Part shown: positions 50,601 through 58,970 of the stretch, piece by piece | Layout of the letters: every line of letters starts with the position of its first letter | Position numbering within the stretch: the first letter of the stretch is position 1 | Source of the DNA: Sulfurimicrobium sp031426915 | GTDB taxonomy: Bacteria; Pseudomonadota; Gammaproteobacteria; Burkholderiales; Sulfuricellaceae | NCBI GenBank assembly: GCA_031426915.1 | Contig: JASJPB010000039.1 | Location: forward strand, 1 to 64,000 | Direction of reading: 5' to 3' | DNA length: 64,000 bases | Made by a program: the position numbers and the translations under genes | The notes under the pieces: generated by a model | What the model saw: only the letters and a program-made list of their open reading frames with translations | The model's database searches: none | Told to the model about the DNA's origin: nothing

Positions 50601-53600
50601 CTCGACAAACAATATCATGGCAACGACCTCCTCGACGGCGGCGACGGCAACGACGCCCTGACCGGAGAAGGCGGCAACGACTTCCTCAGCGGCGGCAAAG
50701 GCGACGACCGGATGTGGGGAGATGGCATGGAGTGGGTTGGCGACGACATGCTCGACGGCGGCGAGGGAGATGACACCCTCTACGGCGGCGGCGGCAAGGA
50801 TTACCTCGCGGGCGGCAAGGGCAAGGACCAGATCGCCGGCGACACCGGCGATGACGGCGACGGCGACGCCGACATCATCGACGGCGGCGAAGGCGACGAC
50901 CAGCTCTGCGGCCAGGGCGGCGACGACATGATCGAAGGCGGCGAAGGCAACGACCAGATCGCCGGCGGCCACGGCGCCGACCAGCTCAGCGGCGGAGCCG
51001 GAGACGACGAAATCGCCGGCGACACCAGCGAGGACGACGACCAGGGCGGCAACGACCTCATCGACGGCGGTGCCGGCGACGACCTGCTATGCGGCTTCAC
51101 CGGCAACGACCAGATCAGCGGCGGCGAAGGCAACGACAGGATCGGGGGCGGCAAGGGCGACGACATTCTCGACGGCGGCGAAGGCAACAACATCATCAAC
51201 GGAGGGGAGGGCAACGACATCCTCTTCGGCGGCAGCGGCGACGACACCTACTGCCGCGGCGCGGGCGGCGGCACCGACACCATCCATGACGCGGGCGGCG
51301 AAGACCGGCTCATCTTCGAGCTCCGCACCGGCTTCGACCTTAACGACCCCGACTACGCCGTCAAGATGTACAACGCCATCCAGCAACACGTCCGGCTCGG
51401 CCTCGGCTCCATGCTGCTCCAGATCGACGACGGCGGCGCGGTCCACATCGCCGACTTCGACCCGGAGACCCCCTACGGACAGGAAGGCATCGAATGGTTC
51501 CAGTTCGACCAGATGGTGCTCTCCAAGAAGGAACTCATCGACCTGCTGGGCTTCGAGATCGAGGGCACGCCTGAAGCGGACGTGCTCAGTGGCACCGCGC
51601 TGGGGGATACCATAACAGCGCTGGAAGGCGACGACAGCGTGTACGGGCTGGGTGGCGACGACAGCATCCAGCTCGACGCGGGCGACGACTGGGCCGATGG
51701 CGGGGAGGGCGCCGACTACATCGAAGGAGCGGCCGGCAACGACATCCTGCTGGGGAATGGCGGCGACGACCAGCTCTACGGTGACGAAGGCGACGACCAG
51801 CTCGCGGGCGACGCCGGGGCGGACACCCTGTCAGGCGGTACAGGCAATGACATGCTTGCGGGTGGCACGGGAGCGGATATTCTGGACGGTGGTGAAGGCA
51901 ACGATGTACTTGCGGGCGGCGCCGGGACGGATATCCTGTTCGGCGGCGACGGCAACAATACCTATGAATACGCCGCCGGGTGGGGCAACGACACCGCCTA
52001 CGCCGGCCCCGGCAGCGACACCATCCGCCTCACCGATCTCGCGCTGAACGACATCCAGCTCCACCGGCAAGCCAACGACCTGCTGATCCTGGTCAACGCC
52101 GACAAGGGAACCTTCACCGCCGTGGGCTGGTTCGACCCCGCCAGCGGCTTCGACCGGCTGGAACTGAGCGACGGCAGCGTGCTCGACCGCGCCGCCGTGG
52201 AAGCCAGCCTGTACCGGAACACCGCGCCGCTCACTACGGACGACGTCATCGCCATGAGCGAACACGGCGCGCCCATGGTCACCGGCAATGTTCTCGACAA
52301 CGACAGCGACGACCACAGCGCGCAGGGGCCGGGCGTCGTGACCTCCACCGTCATGACCTGGATCGGCCCGGTCGACATCTACTCCTACACCAACAAACTC
52401 ACCGTGGAAACCCCCGGAACCTACCGGGGCAGCTATGGCACGTTCTCGCTCGGGAAGGATGGCGGCTACACCTACGTGCTCGACAGCAATGATCTCAACG
52501 TCCAGTTGCTCGCACAAGGCCAGACGCTGGACGAATATTTCGACTACCGCGTCAGCGACAACGACCCGTGGGCTGCCGCCGAGACCTCGGGCCAGATTCA
52601 TGTCATGGTGAATGGCGAAAACGACCCGCCTTTCTCGGTGGCGGACACCCTGATGCTGCAGGAAGACCACACGCTGGAAGCCAGCGGCAACGTGCTGGAC
52701 AACGATGCCGACCCCGATGCGGGCGCCACGCTCAGCGTGCTCAACCCCGGCGTTTATGCCGGAACCTACGGCACGCTCACGCTGGCGGCGGATGGAGGGT
52801 ACACCTACACTCTCGCCAACGATACGCGCGCGGTGCAATCCCTGGGGCGCTACGAGGCGGGGTTCTTCGGCACGCTCTCCACCGGCTGGGACGTGTTCAG
52901 CTACGAAGTCAGCGACGGCACCACCAGCATCCCGGAGGTGCAAATCGTGGTCCGGGTCGATGGCGACAACGACGCGCCGGTGCTGAACCTTCCCGCGCCC
53001 GACCAGACCGTCGAGCCGGGCACGGACTGGTCGTTTACCCGGCCGGAGGATATGTTCGGGGATATCGACGTGGGCGATACGCTGAACTACACCTACCAGA
53101 TCAGCTCGCCGGACGGCACGCCGACGGACTGGATCAATTACGATGCGGATACCGGGACACTGAGCGGAACGGCGCCGGACGACGCGGATGGCACTATCGA
53201 AATCACCGTCGTGGCCGATGATGGCATTTCCGAAGGCGAGGGCCAGGTTGCAGGGCTGGAAACGCCGTACACCTTTACCCTCATCCTGCCGCAGCCGGAA
53301 GTGGTCCCGGTCCCCGACACGCCCGATCCGGTGGAAACGCCGGTCGTGGAAGTGACGGTTGCCACTGTCGACCCGACACCAGTCCCGGTGGAACTGCCGC
53401 CCGGTGATCCCGCCACGCCCGAGGACAGCCCCATGCCGGCGGACATCATCCCCGCCGGTGGCGTTATCCCGGACGGCGAGGATGACGGGGTATCGAGTTC
53501 CCGAACCCTGGCACCCAGTTCGGCCCCGACATTCGTGCCCACCAAAACGAAGCCGGTCTATAGCATCCATATCCATACACCGGTCACGCAAGGCGACGGC

Positions 53601-55343
53601 ACCAGTTGCGATTGCCGGGATACAGGCCAGTCCGCCGATCCCCTTTTGGCGGGCATCGCGTCCAAACTGGCCTACGGGGAAGGCTTGATGTTGAACGGCG
53701 GCAACGAGGCCGAACTCCTGGTCGGCGAGGGCGGCGACGACCTGATAAGCGGCGGTGAAGGCGGCGATATGCTGATCGGCGGCCTGGGCCGGGACCGCAT
53801 CCAGGGCGAGGATGGAGACGACCAGATAGCCGGCGACAAGGGCGGCCTGGACGAATCGGGCGACGACGATCTGATCGACGGCGGCAGCGGCAATGACCTG
53901 ATCGCCGGGCAGGGCGGCAACGACACAGTGGACGGCGGCGAGGGCGATGATGTGATCGACGGCGGAGAAGGTCACGACCTGCTCAGCGGCAACCTGGGCG
54001 ACGACCGTCTGCAAGGCGGCGCAGGTAGCGACTGGCTGCGGGGAGAAGACGGCGACGATGTGCTGTTCGGCGAAACAGGCAACGATCTCCTCGACGGCGG
54101 GGCGGGCAAGGACACGCTCCTCGGCGGCAGCGGCGAGGACCGCCTGTTGGGTGGCGATGGCGACGACACCTTGCTGGGCGGCGATTGCACCGATGTCATC
54201 GAGGGCAACGCCGGCAACGACGAGATTTCCGGCGGCACAGGCCATGACCGGATCGACGGCGGCGAAGGCGACGACGTGCTGTTCGGCGACGGGTGCAACG
54301 ATACCCTGACGGGCGGCGCCGGCAAGGATCAGTTGCAGGGCGGAACAGGACTGGACCAACTCGATGGTGGCGATGGCGACGATGTGCTGTTTGGCGAGGA
54401 CGATAACGACATTCTGCTCGGTGGCGCGGGAGACGATTATCTGGAAGGTGACAGCGCCGAGGCTGAGCTAACGGGCGATGACCGGCTCGATGGCGGGGAC
54501 GGCAACGACACCTTGCTGGGCAATGCAGGCGACGACGAGCTTTCCGGCGGCGCGGGCGACGACAAGCTGCAGGGCGGAGCCGGTGACGATGCCTTGCGTG
54601 GGGGCGAAGGCGATGACGTCTACTTCTTTGCCGCCGGGAAGGGGAACGATCACATCGCCGACAGCAGCGGCAGCGACTGGCTGGTGCTGGAAGACCTGAA
54701 TTTCGACGACATCCTGGATCTCGACACCGAAGCGCGCAGGCTGGTGTTCAAGGATGGCAGCGAGCTTTATCTCGACGACCTGAATCCGTCCGACCTGATG
54801 GCGGAGGGGGGCATCGAATACATCCAGTTCGCCGACAAGACGGTCATGAGTCGGCAGGCGCTGATCCAGGAATTCGTGCCGCCGCCGGGCAGCACGCCCG
54901 GCGAGCTCGGCATGGGGGCGAAAGATTCCATGTCCGGCAACGGCGACAAGGAACTGAGCGAAAACGATTTTACCCCGAGAAACAAGGACACGGATAAGGC
55001 TGGCGCCATACTTTGGTTCGCCTCCGCCCGGGACTACCAGGAGCCGGCTTATATCGACCTTACCCGGCTCGCGGCTTCGTCCAGCGCGGGCGTGGTTTTG
55101 GGGACAAACGGAGCGGGCATCATGGCCCAGTGGCTCGCGATGGATGCCGCACTGGCCGCCCATCTGGCCAGAGAAGGCGCGGCCAACGATGCGGATAGCG
55201 GAGCGGAAACGTCCGGCGGCACGAAATTCATCGGCTCCGCCACGCCCTGGGGACGCGACCCGCTGTCGCTCGCGGTCTCCGGCAGCGATATCCCGAAAAC
55301 ATTCCATGGCTTGAACGAGGGCTTCGGGAGAATCGCGGGATGA
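47688..55343 (+). CDS. Giant RTX adhesin-like protein with N-terminal lipase-like domain, candidate effector 3
   Basis: 2551 residues. Lipase-like N-terminus with FTGHSLGGGLAALMGVFF (Ser118), FDPAPF (Asp139) and VLHAQTLL (His241). A first, very long RTX block spans about 430-1190, a linker with IEWFQFDQMVLSKKELIDLL follows, then a second RTX block (about 1290-1430). About 1505-1850 holds VCBS/cadherin-type modules (VLDNDSD, VLDNDADPDAGATLSVL, VEPGTDWSFTRPEDMFGDID), then a Pro/Val/Glu-rich linker (about 1865-1945) and a third RTX block (about 2005-2320). Repeats, length and Ig-like modules resemble large adhesins, while the N-terminus matches effectors 1 and 2. No obvious retention module is present, so release or surface display are both possible. 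Confidence 0.88.
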   Translation: MTTPIEYALMAGAAYDSTRKEPNKIPWPDGWSELGKDKNLNHRLSTVTGFEAVAFVKDKNIVVSFAGTFPGMLDFGADLLLGAGVVEGQLTAAAVYYQDIKKAYPESDGFKYTFTGHSLGGGLAALMGVFFNKPAFTFDPAPFRASATMSIAKQLSSTLGYFGYASDKELDAYLAFTVGIIPLFIRGENRVVATAVAGEFLSVPFLDVLRIRAGGTDFINHGNVDQGGVLGMAGFGMNVLHAQTLLIALKQSAPLQTATFVMPYLIPDLFDENLFAKDANQAGQQDLLSLLVRREYGVPGGGPSDTDLLTKFGQDMLALATSGSAGRDIRQYLEKIAFAYYYGQESGDTELFFDEVSGGLRFDLNGVTLGNAQAAYDNLKTWLTTNAPSEAADQLSNLDDYDRFTLALDTSLSAESPSDDKADFMFSGANGGNLDGGGGNDLLIGRAGADTLKGGSGEDKLYGGSGNDILEGGKGADTLNGGAGYDTYIWNEGDGSDKITDSDGQGHIEIRQADGSTRIVGGQLIKEESGNTWTSSDGQLTLKQGQGWTLTTQSGATLTLEQYKDGDYGLHLNGTPAKDKPTTQTLIGDKKPDITGTKYRYDEDGNLIVTEEDEADRRDYLAGSYDRNDRIEGRGGNDFIDADSKGEGNSSDDQVKGEGGDDILWGNEGRDRLEGGAGKDWLDGGPGDDKLYADKETKLADANVQQGTGGQPGDWLNGNDGDDTLIGDKNDDLLMGGPGKDILAGGGGNDTLYGGWGADYASVRIYRPESDQEPDKPNPFPELQWSIKRKIKNGDTYETTFEITKHTSFTALSFYQDKDDTKGDALYGGAGDDWIMSGEGDDYAEGGDGDDAVFGEAGNDILNGGKGKDVLVGDNPDRGSGEGLPGARHGDDALSGGEGDDRLGGNGGNDMLSGGAGNDQIQGDDSATPGQYHGNDTLDGGEGNDKLWGNGGDDILAGGAGDDHLEGDYSELDKQYHGNDLLDGGDGNDALTGEGGNDFLSGGKGDDRMWGDGMEWVGDDMLDGGEGDDTLYGGGGKDYLAGGKGKDQIAGDTGDDGDGDADIIDGGEGDDQLCGQGGDDMIEGGEGNDQIAGGHGADQLSGGAGDDEIAGDTSEDDDQGGNDLIDGGAGDDLLCGFTGNDQISGGEGNDRIGGGKGDDILDGGEGNNIINGGEGNDILFGGSGDDTYCRGAGGGTDTIHDAGGEDRLIFELRTGFDLNDPDYAVKMYNAIQQHVRLGLGSMLLQIDDGGAVHIADFDPETPYGQEGIEWFQFDQMVLSKKELIDLLGFEIEGTPEADVLSGTALGDTITALEGDDSVYGLGGDDSIQLDAGDDWADGGEGADYIEGAAGNDILLGNGGDDQLYGDEGDDQLAGDAGADTLSGGTGNDMLAGGTGADILDGGEGNDVLAGGAGTDILFGGDGNNTYEYAAGWGNDTAYAGPGSDTIRLTDLALNDIQLHRQANDLLILVNADKGTFTAVGWFDPASGFDRLELSDGSVLDRAAVEASLYRNTAPLTTDDVIAMSEHGAPMVTGNVLDNDSDDHSAQGPGVVTSTVMTWIGPVDIYSYTNKLTVETPGTYRGSYGTFSLGKDGGYTYVLDSNDLNVQLLAQGQTLDEYFDYRVSDNDPWAAAETSGQIHVMVNGENDPPFSVADTLMLQEDHTLEASGNVLDNDADPDAGATLSVLNPGVYAGTYGTLTLAADGGYTYTLANDTRAVQSLGRYEAGFFGTLSTGWDVFSYEVSDGTTSIPEVQIVVRVDGDNDAPVLNLPAPDQTVEPGTDWSFTRPEDMFGDIDVGDTLNYTYQISSPDGTPTDWINYDADTGTLSGTAPDDADGTIEITVVADDGISEGEGQVAGLETPYTFTLILPQPEVVPVPDTPDPVETPVVEVTVATVDPTPVPVELPPGDPATPEDSPMPADIIPAGGVIPDGEDDGVSSSRTLAPSSAPTFVPTKTKPVYSIHIHTPVTQGDGTSCDCRDTGQSADPLLAGIASKLAYGEGLMLNGGNEAELLVGEGGDDLISGGEGGDMLIGGLGRDRIQGEDGDDQIAGDKGGLDESGDDDLIDGGSGNDLIAGQGGNDTVDGGEGDDVIDGGEGHDLLSGNLGDDRLQGGAGSDWLRGEDGDDVLFGETGNDLLDGGAGKDTLLGGSGEDRLLGGDGDDTLLGGDCTDVIEGNAGNDEISGGTGHDRIDGGEGDDVLFGDGCNDTLTGGAGKDQLQGGTGLDQLDGGDGDDVLFGEDDNDILLGGAGDDYLEGDSAEAELTGDDRLDGGDGNDTLLGNAGDDELSGGAGDDKLQGGAGDDALRGGEGDDVYFFAAGKGNDHIADSSGSDWLVLEDLNFDDILDLDTEARRLVFKDGSELYLDDLNPSDLMAEGGIEYIQFADKTVMSRQALIQEFVPPPGSTPGELGMGAKDSMSGNGDKELSENDFTPRNKDTDKAGAILWFASARDYQEPAYIDLTRLAASSSAGVVLGTNGAGIMAQWLAMDAALAAHLAREGAANDADSGAETSGGTKFIGSATPWGRDPLSLAVSGSDIPKTFHGLNEGFGRIAG

Positions 55344-55391
55344 ACTGGCTGACCGCTGTGAAACGTTTCCAGATGCTTTCCCGCTCCGAGC
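55311..55391 (+). repeat. 81-base direct repeat, left copy
   Basis: Covers the last 33 bases of effector 3 and the first codons of a truncated hlyD copy. It matches 56182-56262 at 77 of 81 positions, counted by eye. Confidence 0.9.
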
Positions 55392-55456
55392 AAATGTTGA
55401 GCCAGGCGGGCTTTAATTCCACCGTGGATGTGGTTAAACTCCAGAAAATTGCGTGA
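55340..55456 (+). pseudogene. Truncated 5' copy of hlyD
   Basis: A 38-codon frame starts at the ATG overlapping the effector 3 stop and reads MNWLTAVKRFQMLSRSEQ, the same N-terminus as HlyD (MSWLTAVKRFQMLSRAEP). It then leaves the hlyD sequence and stops. It is the leftover of the original effector-hlyD junction, interrupted by the toxin-antitoxin genes. Confidence 0.75.
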
Positions 55457-55468
55457 AGGAGCATCACT

Positions 55469-55678
55469 ATGAACACAATGGAAAAAATTGTTGAGGAAGT
55501 GCAGACGCTGCCTGAAACCGATGCGCGCGAGGTGCTGGATTTTGTCGGCTATCTCAAGGCCAAGCGCATGCGGGCAAGGGTGTCAAACACGGACATGAGC
55601 GAATTCGATCAGTTCGGCGCGATATTTGATGGCAAGTTCAACCGGGACGAGTGCTATGACCGCAAAGTGCTTCTCTGA
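55469..55678 (+). CDS. VapB-like antitoxin (DUF2281 type)
   Basis: 69 residues, preceded by GAAGGAGC. The N-terminus (MEKIVEEVQTLPETDAREVLDFVGYLKAK) has the pattern of short DUF2281/VapB antitoxins; the C-terminal part is acidic and aromatic (MSEFDQFGAIFDGKFNRDE), suited to bind the toxin. The end overlaps the toxin start by 23 bases. Placed inside the secretion operon, it may be read from the operon promoter. Confidence 0.75.
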   Translation: MNTMEKIVEEVQTLPETDAREVLDFVGYLKAKRMRARVSNTDMSEFDQFGAIFDGKFNRDECYDRKVLL

Positions 55679-56060
55679 TACCAATGTCGTCCTCTATACC
55701 ATCGGGCAGAACATCCACAAGGCCGGGATTGCGCGCGGCATCGTGGCGGCTCGCCCGCTCGTAAGCGCACAAGTTATCAATGAAGCCATCAACGTCTGTC
55801 TGCGGAAACTCGGTTTTGACCGCGAGAAGGCTTATGCCTTTGCGGATAGCGTGATGCGGCGCACTGACGTGTTGCCCGTCGATGAAGCCACCATCCGCAA
55901 GAGCGCGGAACTGGCCATCCGCTACCAGCTTTCCAACTGGGATGCACTGATAGCGGCTGCGGCCCTACTGGCAGGATGCAATACACTCTATTCGGAAGAT
56001 ATGCAGAATGGGCAGGTTTTTGAAGGCCAGTTGACTGTCGTTAATCCTTTCTTGTCCTGA
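55656..56060 (+). CDS. PIN-domain toxin inside the secretion island
   Basis: 134 residues from the ATG at 55656, within the antitoxin end; an earlier in-frame Met is less likely. PIN features are Asp in FSDTNVVLYTI, Glu in VINEAINVCLRK, Asp in LSNWDALIAAAALL and the terminal LYSEDMQNGQ. It is expected to be an RNase toxin. From 56061 to 56181 there is no gene, only the approach to the second direct repeat. Confidence 0.85.
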   Translation: MTAKCFSDTNVVLYTIGQNIHKAGIARGIVAARPLVSAQVINEAINVCLRKLGFDREKAYAFADSVMRRTDVLPVDEATIRKSAELAIRYQLSNWDALIAAAALLAGCNTLYSEDMQNGQVFEGQLTVVNPFLS

Positions 56061-56181
56061 TCAAATGCTGTCAATTTACGAGGCAAGCCTAATTCTCCAG
56101 CGGGGGTTTCGCTATCATCTGATAGATGGGCACCCAGCTGTCAAGGGTAATTCCTTGTCCACCAAAGAGTGTGAAACCATT

Positions 56182-56262
56182 TTGAACAAGGGCTTCGGGA
56201 GAATCGCGGGATGAGCTGGCTGACCGCTGTGAAACGTTTCCAGATGCTTTCCCGTGCCGAGC
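56182..56262 (+). repeat. 81-base direct repeat, right copy
   Basis: Contains the remnant of the effector 3 end and the intact start of hlyD. Pairs with 55311-55391, at an offset of 871 bases. Confidence 0.9.
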
Positions 56263-57581
56263 CGATAGATTTCGCGCCGGATGTGCTGCGCATCCAGGTC
56301 TCGCCGCCGCACCCGCTGCCGCGTGCGGTGCTGGGCACGGCGCTGGCTCTGTTTGCCGCCGCCCTGGCCTGGGCCGCGCTGGGCAGACTCGACATCGTCG
56401 CTGTCGCCCACGGCAAGCTCATGCCCAAGAGCTATCTCAAGATCGTCCAGCCCGCCGAGGCGGGCGTCGTGAAGGAAATCCTGGTACAGGAAGGCGAGCG
56501 GGTGAAGGCCGGGCAGGTGCTGATCCGCATGGATACCACCCTGGCCGCGGCCGACCAGGAGGCGCTGCACCTGGAATACCTGCGCAAATCCCTCGCGCTG
56601 CGGCGCATGGACGCGGAGCTGGGCGGGCGGGTGCTGGCGCGCGCGGCGAACGAGCCCGAGGCGCTGTTCCGGGAAGTGCATGCCCAGTACCTTGCCAACC
56701 GTCAGGCGCTGGCGGCATCCGTCGCCCAGGAACAGGCGGCGCATGAGCACGCCCGGCAGGAAATGTCCGTGGCACGGGAGACGCAGCTCAAGCTGGAACA
56801 GGTGCTTCCCCATTACCGGGACCAGGACGAGGCCTACCGCAAGCTGGTGAACAGGGGTTTTGCCGGGAAGCTCGCCGCCACCGACAAGAACCGGGAATTG
56901 ATCGAGAAGGAGCAGGACCTGCGTGCCCAGGCGTTCGTCATCGCCCGCGAGGAGTCCGCCATGGACCAGTCGGAGAAACGTGTTGCGCAGATCAGGAGCG
57001 ATTACCTGAGAAAGCTGCGCAGCGAACGGGAGGAAATTTCGGAACGGGTAGAGAAGCTGCGCCAGGAACTGGCCAAGCAGGGCCATCGCGGTTCGCTGCT
57101 GGAGCTGAAAGCGCCGCAGGACGGGCTGGTAAAGGATCTGGCCACGCATACGGTCGGCACCGTCGCCCAGCCGGGCGCGATCCTGATGACCCTGGTGCCG
57201 GCTGCCGATACGCTGCGGGCGGAGGTGTGGCTATCCAACGACGATGTCGGTTTCGTGCGGCCGGGGCAGGCGGTCAGGGTCAAGCTGTCCGCCTTCCAGT
57301 TCCAGAAATACGGCATGCTGGACGGGAAGGTGGAGCAGGTGGCGGCGGATGCGATGGAGCCGCAGGACAATTCCGCCCGGCCCGATAAGTCGCAGCAGCC
57401 TCTGGCATACCGTACCCTGGTTTCGCTCGACACGCAGCGGCTGGTGGCGGATGGTGTGGTTTACTCGCTCGCCGCCGGCATGCAGGCAAGCGTCGAGATC
57501 AGGCTGGGAGAAAGAAGCGTGCTGGAATACCTGCTCTCGCCGGTGCAAAAGGCGTTTCACGAGGCGGGGCGGGAACGCTAG
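56211..57581 (+). CDS. HlyD-family membrane fusion protein of the type I system
   Basis: 456 residues. A short cytoplasmic N-terminus is followed by one membrane segment (about 38-60, AVLGTALALFAAALAWAALG), a lipoyl half-motif (VVKEILVQEGERVKAGQVLIRMD), a long coiled coil (about 130-300) with LVNRGFAGKLAATDKNRELI, the second lipoyl half (LKAPQDGLVKDLATHTVGTV) and the beta-barrel/membrane-proximal end. It bridges the ABC transporter and an outer-membrane channel. It is last in the island; no tolC follows. Confidence 0.93.
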   Translation: MSWLTAVKRFQMLSRAEPIDFAPDVLRIQVSPPHPLPRAVLGTALALFAAALAWAALGRLDIVAVAHGKLMPKSYLKIVQPAEAGVVKEILVQEGERVKAGQVLIRMDTTLAAADQEALHLEYLRKSLALRRMDAELGGRVLARAANEPEALFREVHAQYLANRQALAASVAQEQAAHEHARQEMSVARETQLKLEQVLPHYRDQDEAYRKLVNRGFAGKLAATDKNRELIEKEQDLRAQAFVIAREESAMDQSEKRVAQIRSDYLRKLRSEREEISERVEKLRQELAKQGHRGSLLELKAPQDGLVKDLATHTVGTVAQPGAILMTLVPAADTLRAEVWLSNDDVGFVRPGQAVRVKLSAFQFQKYGMLDGKVEQVAADAMEPQDNSARPDKSQQPLAYRTLVSLDTQRLVADGVVYSLAAGMQASVEIRLGERSVLEYLLSPVQKAFHEAGRER

Positions 57582-57614
57582 CGCGCCTTGCGAGTTTGGA
57601 AAAAATGGCCCTGA

Positions 57615-58640
57615 TTAAAAACGGGTGACAGTGATATTTTCGTCGCGGGAGAGCACTTCTGCCGCCGAGCCCACCAGCAAGGGGTCGGGCGCGACAGCGA
57701 TGTGCAGATCCTTGTCGGGGTAGGGCAGGGCGTGCAGGAAGTGGCGCATGCAGTTGAGGCGTGCCCGTTTCTTGTCGTCGGATTTGATCACCACCCAGGG
57801 GCAGTCGGCGGTATCGGTATGGAAAAACATCAGGTTCTTGGCTTCGGTGTAATCATCCCACATGTCCAGGGACTTGATGTCGATGGGCGACAGTTTCCAG
57901 TGTTTGAGCGGATCGTCGCGGCGCGACACGAAACGCCGCAACTGCTCTTCGCGGCTGACCGAGAACCAGTATTTGAATAGCCGGATGCCGCTATTCACCA
58001 GCATGCGTTCGAACTGGGGCGTCTGGCGCATGAATTCGAGGTGTTCCAGCGGCGAGCAGAATCCCATCACGCGCTCGACGCCGGCGCGGTTGTACCAGGA
58101 GCGGTCGAAGAACACCATCTCCCCCGAAGTCGGCAGGTGCTGGATGTAACGCTGGAAATACCATTGCCCCAACTCCATTTCGGTGGGCTTCTCCAGCGCG
58201 ACGGTACGTGCGGCGCGGGGGTTGAGATGCTCCATGAAGCGCTTGATGGTGCCGCCCTTGCCGGCGGCGTCGCGACCCTCGAACAGCACCACGATTTTCT
58301 GGCCGCTATCCCGCACCCAGTTCTGCACCTTCAACAGCTCGATCTGGAGCTTGGCTTTCTGCGCTTCGTAGTCCTTGGTCCGGATGCGGGTACGGTAGGG
58401 GTAATCCGCGGGGAGCTTCGCATAATCGCTGTCTTCATCGCTGCCGTGCGGGGCGTGCGCCACGGTCAGTGCCGCAGGTCCATGGCTGACGGACTCGATT
58501 TCCGCTGCAACGGCGGGGTCGGGGCTGTGCAGCGGGTGCGTTTTGACGTGGACGGAGCGCGGCTTGGCTGGCGCGGGAGTAACATTGAGCCCGGTTATCG
58601 GACTATTGTCGCTTTGCTGCGTTTTCGTCTTCTCTGCCAT
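57615..58640 (-). CDS. ppk2: Polyphosphate kinase 2
   Basis: 341 residues. A long, unstructured N-terminus (about 1-80) leads into the PPK2 core: Walker A FEGRDAAGKGG (about 118-128), Walker B VFFDRSWYNRAGVER and the lid region with SREEQLRRFVSRRDDPLKHW, then YTEAKNLMFFHTDTADCPW. It uses polyphosphate to phosphorylate nucleotides. A single core domain of this kind is typical of class I or III enzymes; the class cannot be fixed by eye. Convergent with hlyD, 33 bases between the ends, so it is not part of the secretion operon. Confidence 0.92.
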   Translation of the reverse strand: MAEKTKTQQSDNSPITGLNVTPAPAKPRSVHVKTHPLHSPDPAVAAEIESVSHGPAALTVAHAPHGSDEDSDYAKLPADYPYRTRIRTKDYEAQKAKLQIELLKVQNWVRDSGQKIVVLFEGRDAAGKGGTIKRFMEHLNPRAARTVALEKPTEMELGQWYFQRYIQHLPTSGEMVFFDRSWYNRAGVERVMGFCSPLEHLEFMRQTPQFERMLVNSGIRLFKYWFSVSREEQLRRFVSRRDDPLKHWKLSPIDIKSLDMWDDYTEAKNLMFFHTDTADCPWVVIKSDDKKRARLNCMRHFLHALPYPDKDLHIAVAPDPLLVGSAAEVLSRDENITVTRF

Positions 58641-58970
58641 TCGATGCTCCTTTACGGCGTGTTAAGGCCCCAGTCAAGATCCGGCACGGAGGCGCATCCG
58701 GTTCCGGTCCTGGCGCCCGAGGTGTTTCGCTTCATATGGATTATATGCCCGTCCAGCGGGGAATTCACTTTGAACTGATCGGCAAATATGCTCCCTGCCA
58801 TGCATCGGAGCTGGCTTTTTACACATGGCCGGCATTCTCATGTAGGATTTATCCTATACAAAATACAAGAGAAGCGGCATGTTGCTTTCAGGCCAAAAGC
58901 AAGTCAGCTGTCACAGTCGCAATCCAGATTATCCGGCCACCCCGCTACAAAACGATACAAGTATTTGATA
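58641..58970. other. Divergent intergenic region between ppk2 and the GGDEF protein gene
   Basis: 330 bases without a supported gene. An open frame continues from the GGDEF gene back to 58788, but its composition (GHPATKRYKYLI and similar) is not convincing protein. AT-rich words (TTATCCTATACAAAAT at about 58848-58863, GATACAAGTATTTGATAATG near 58953) may belong to promoters, but none is clear. Confidence 0.4.

Noticed and set aside
45563..50972. Long minus-strand open frames opposite the RTX genes (438 and 639 codons)
   Set aside because: They are antisense shadows of the GGxGxD repeats, giving low-complexity VVAxAAxE chains. Base use and operon structure support the plus-strand genes.
50200..54600. 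Regular short repeats that could be mistaken for a CRISPR array or satellite
   Set aside because: Period and codon pattern are those of the nine-residue GGxGxDxLx RTX repeat; there are no unique spacers.
58788..58970. 61-residue upstream extension of the MASE1 protein
   Set aside because: MASE1 proteins begin close to the first membrane helix, and the extension has no protein-like features.
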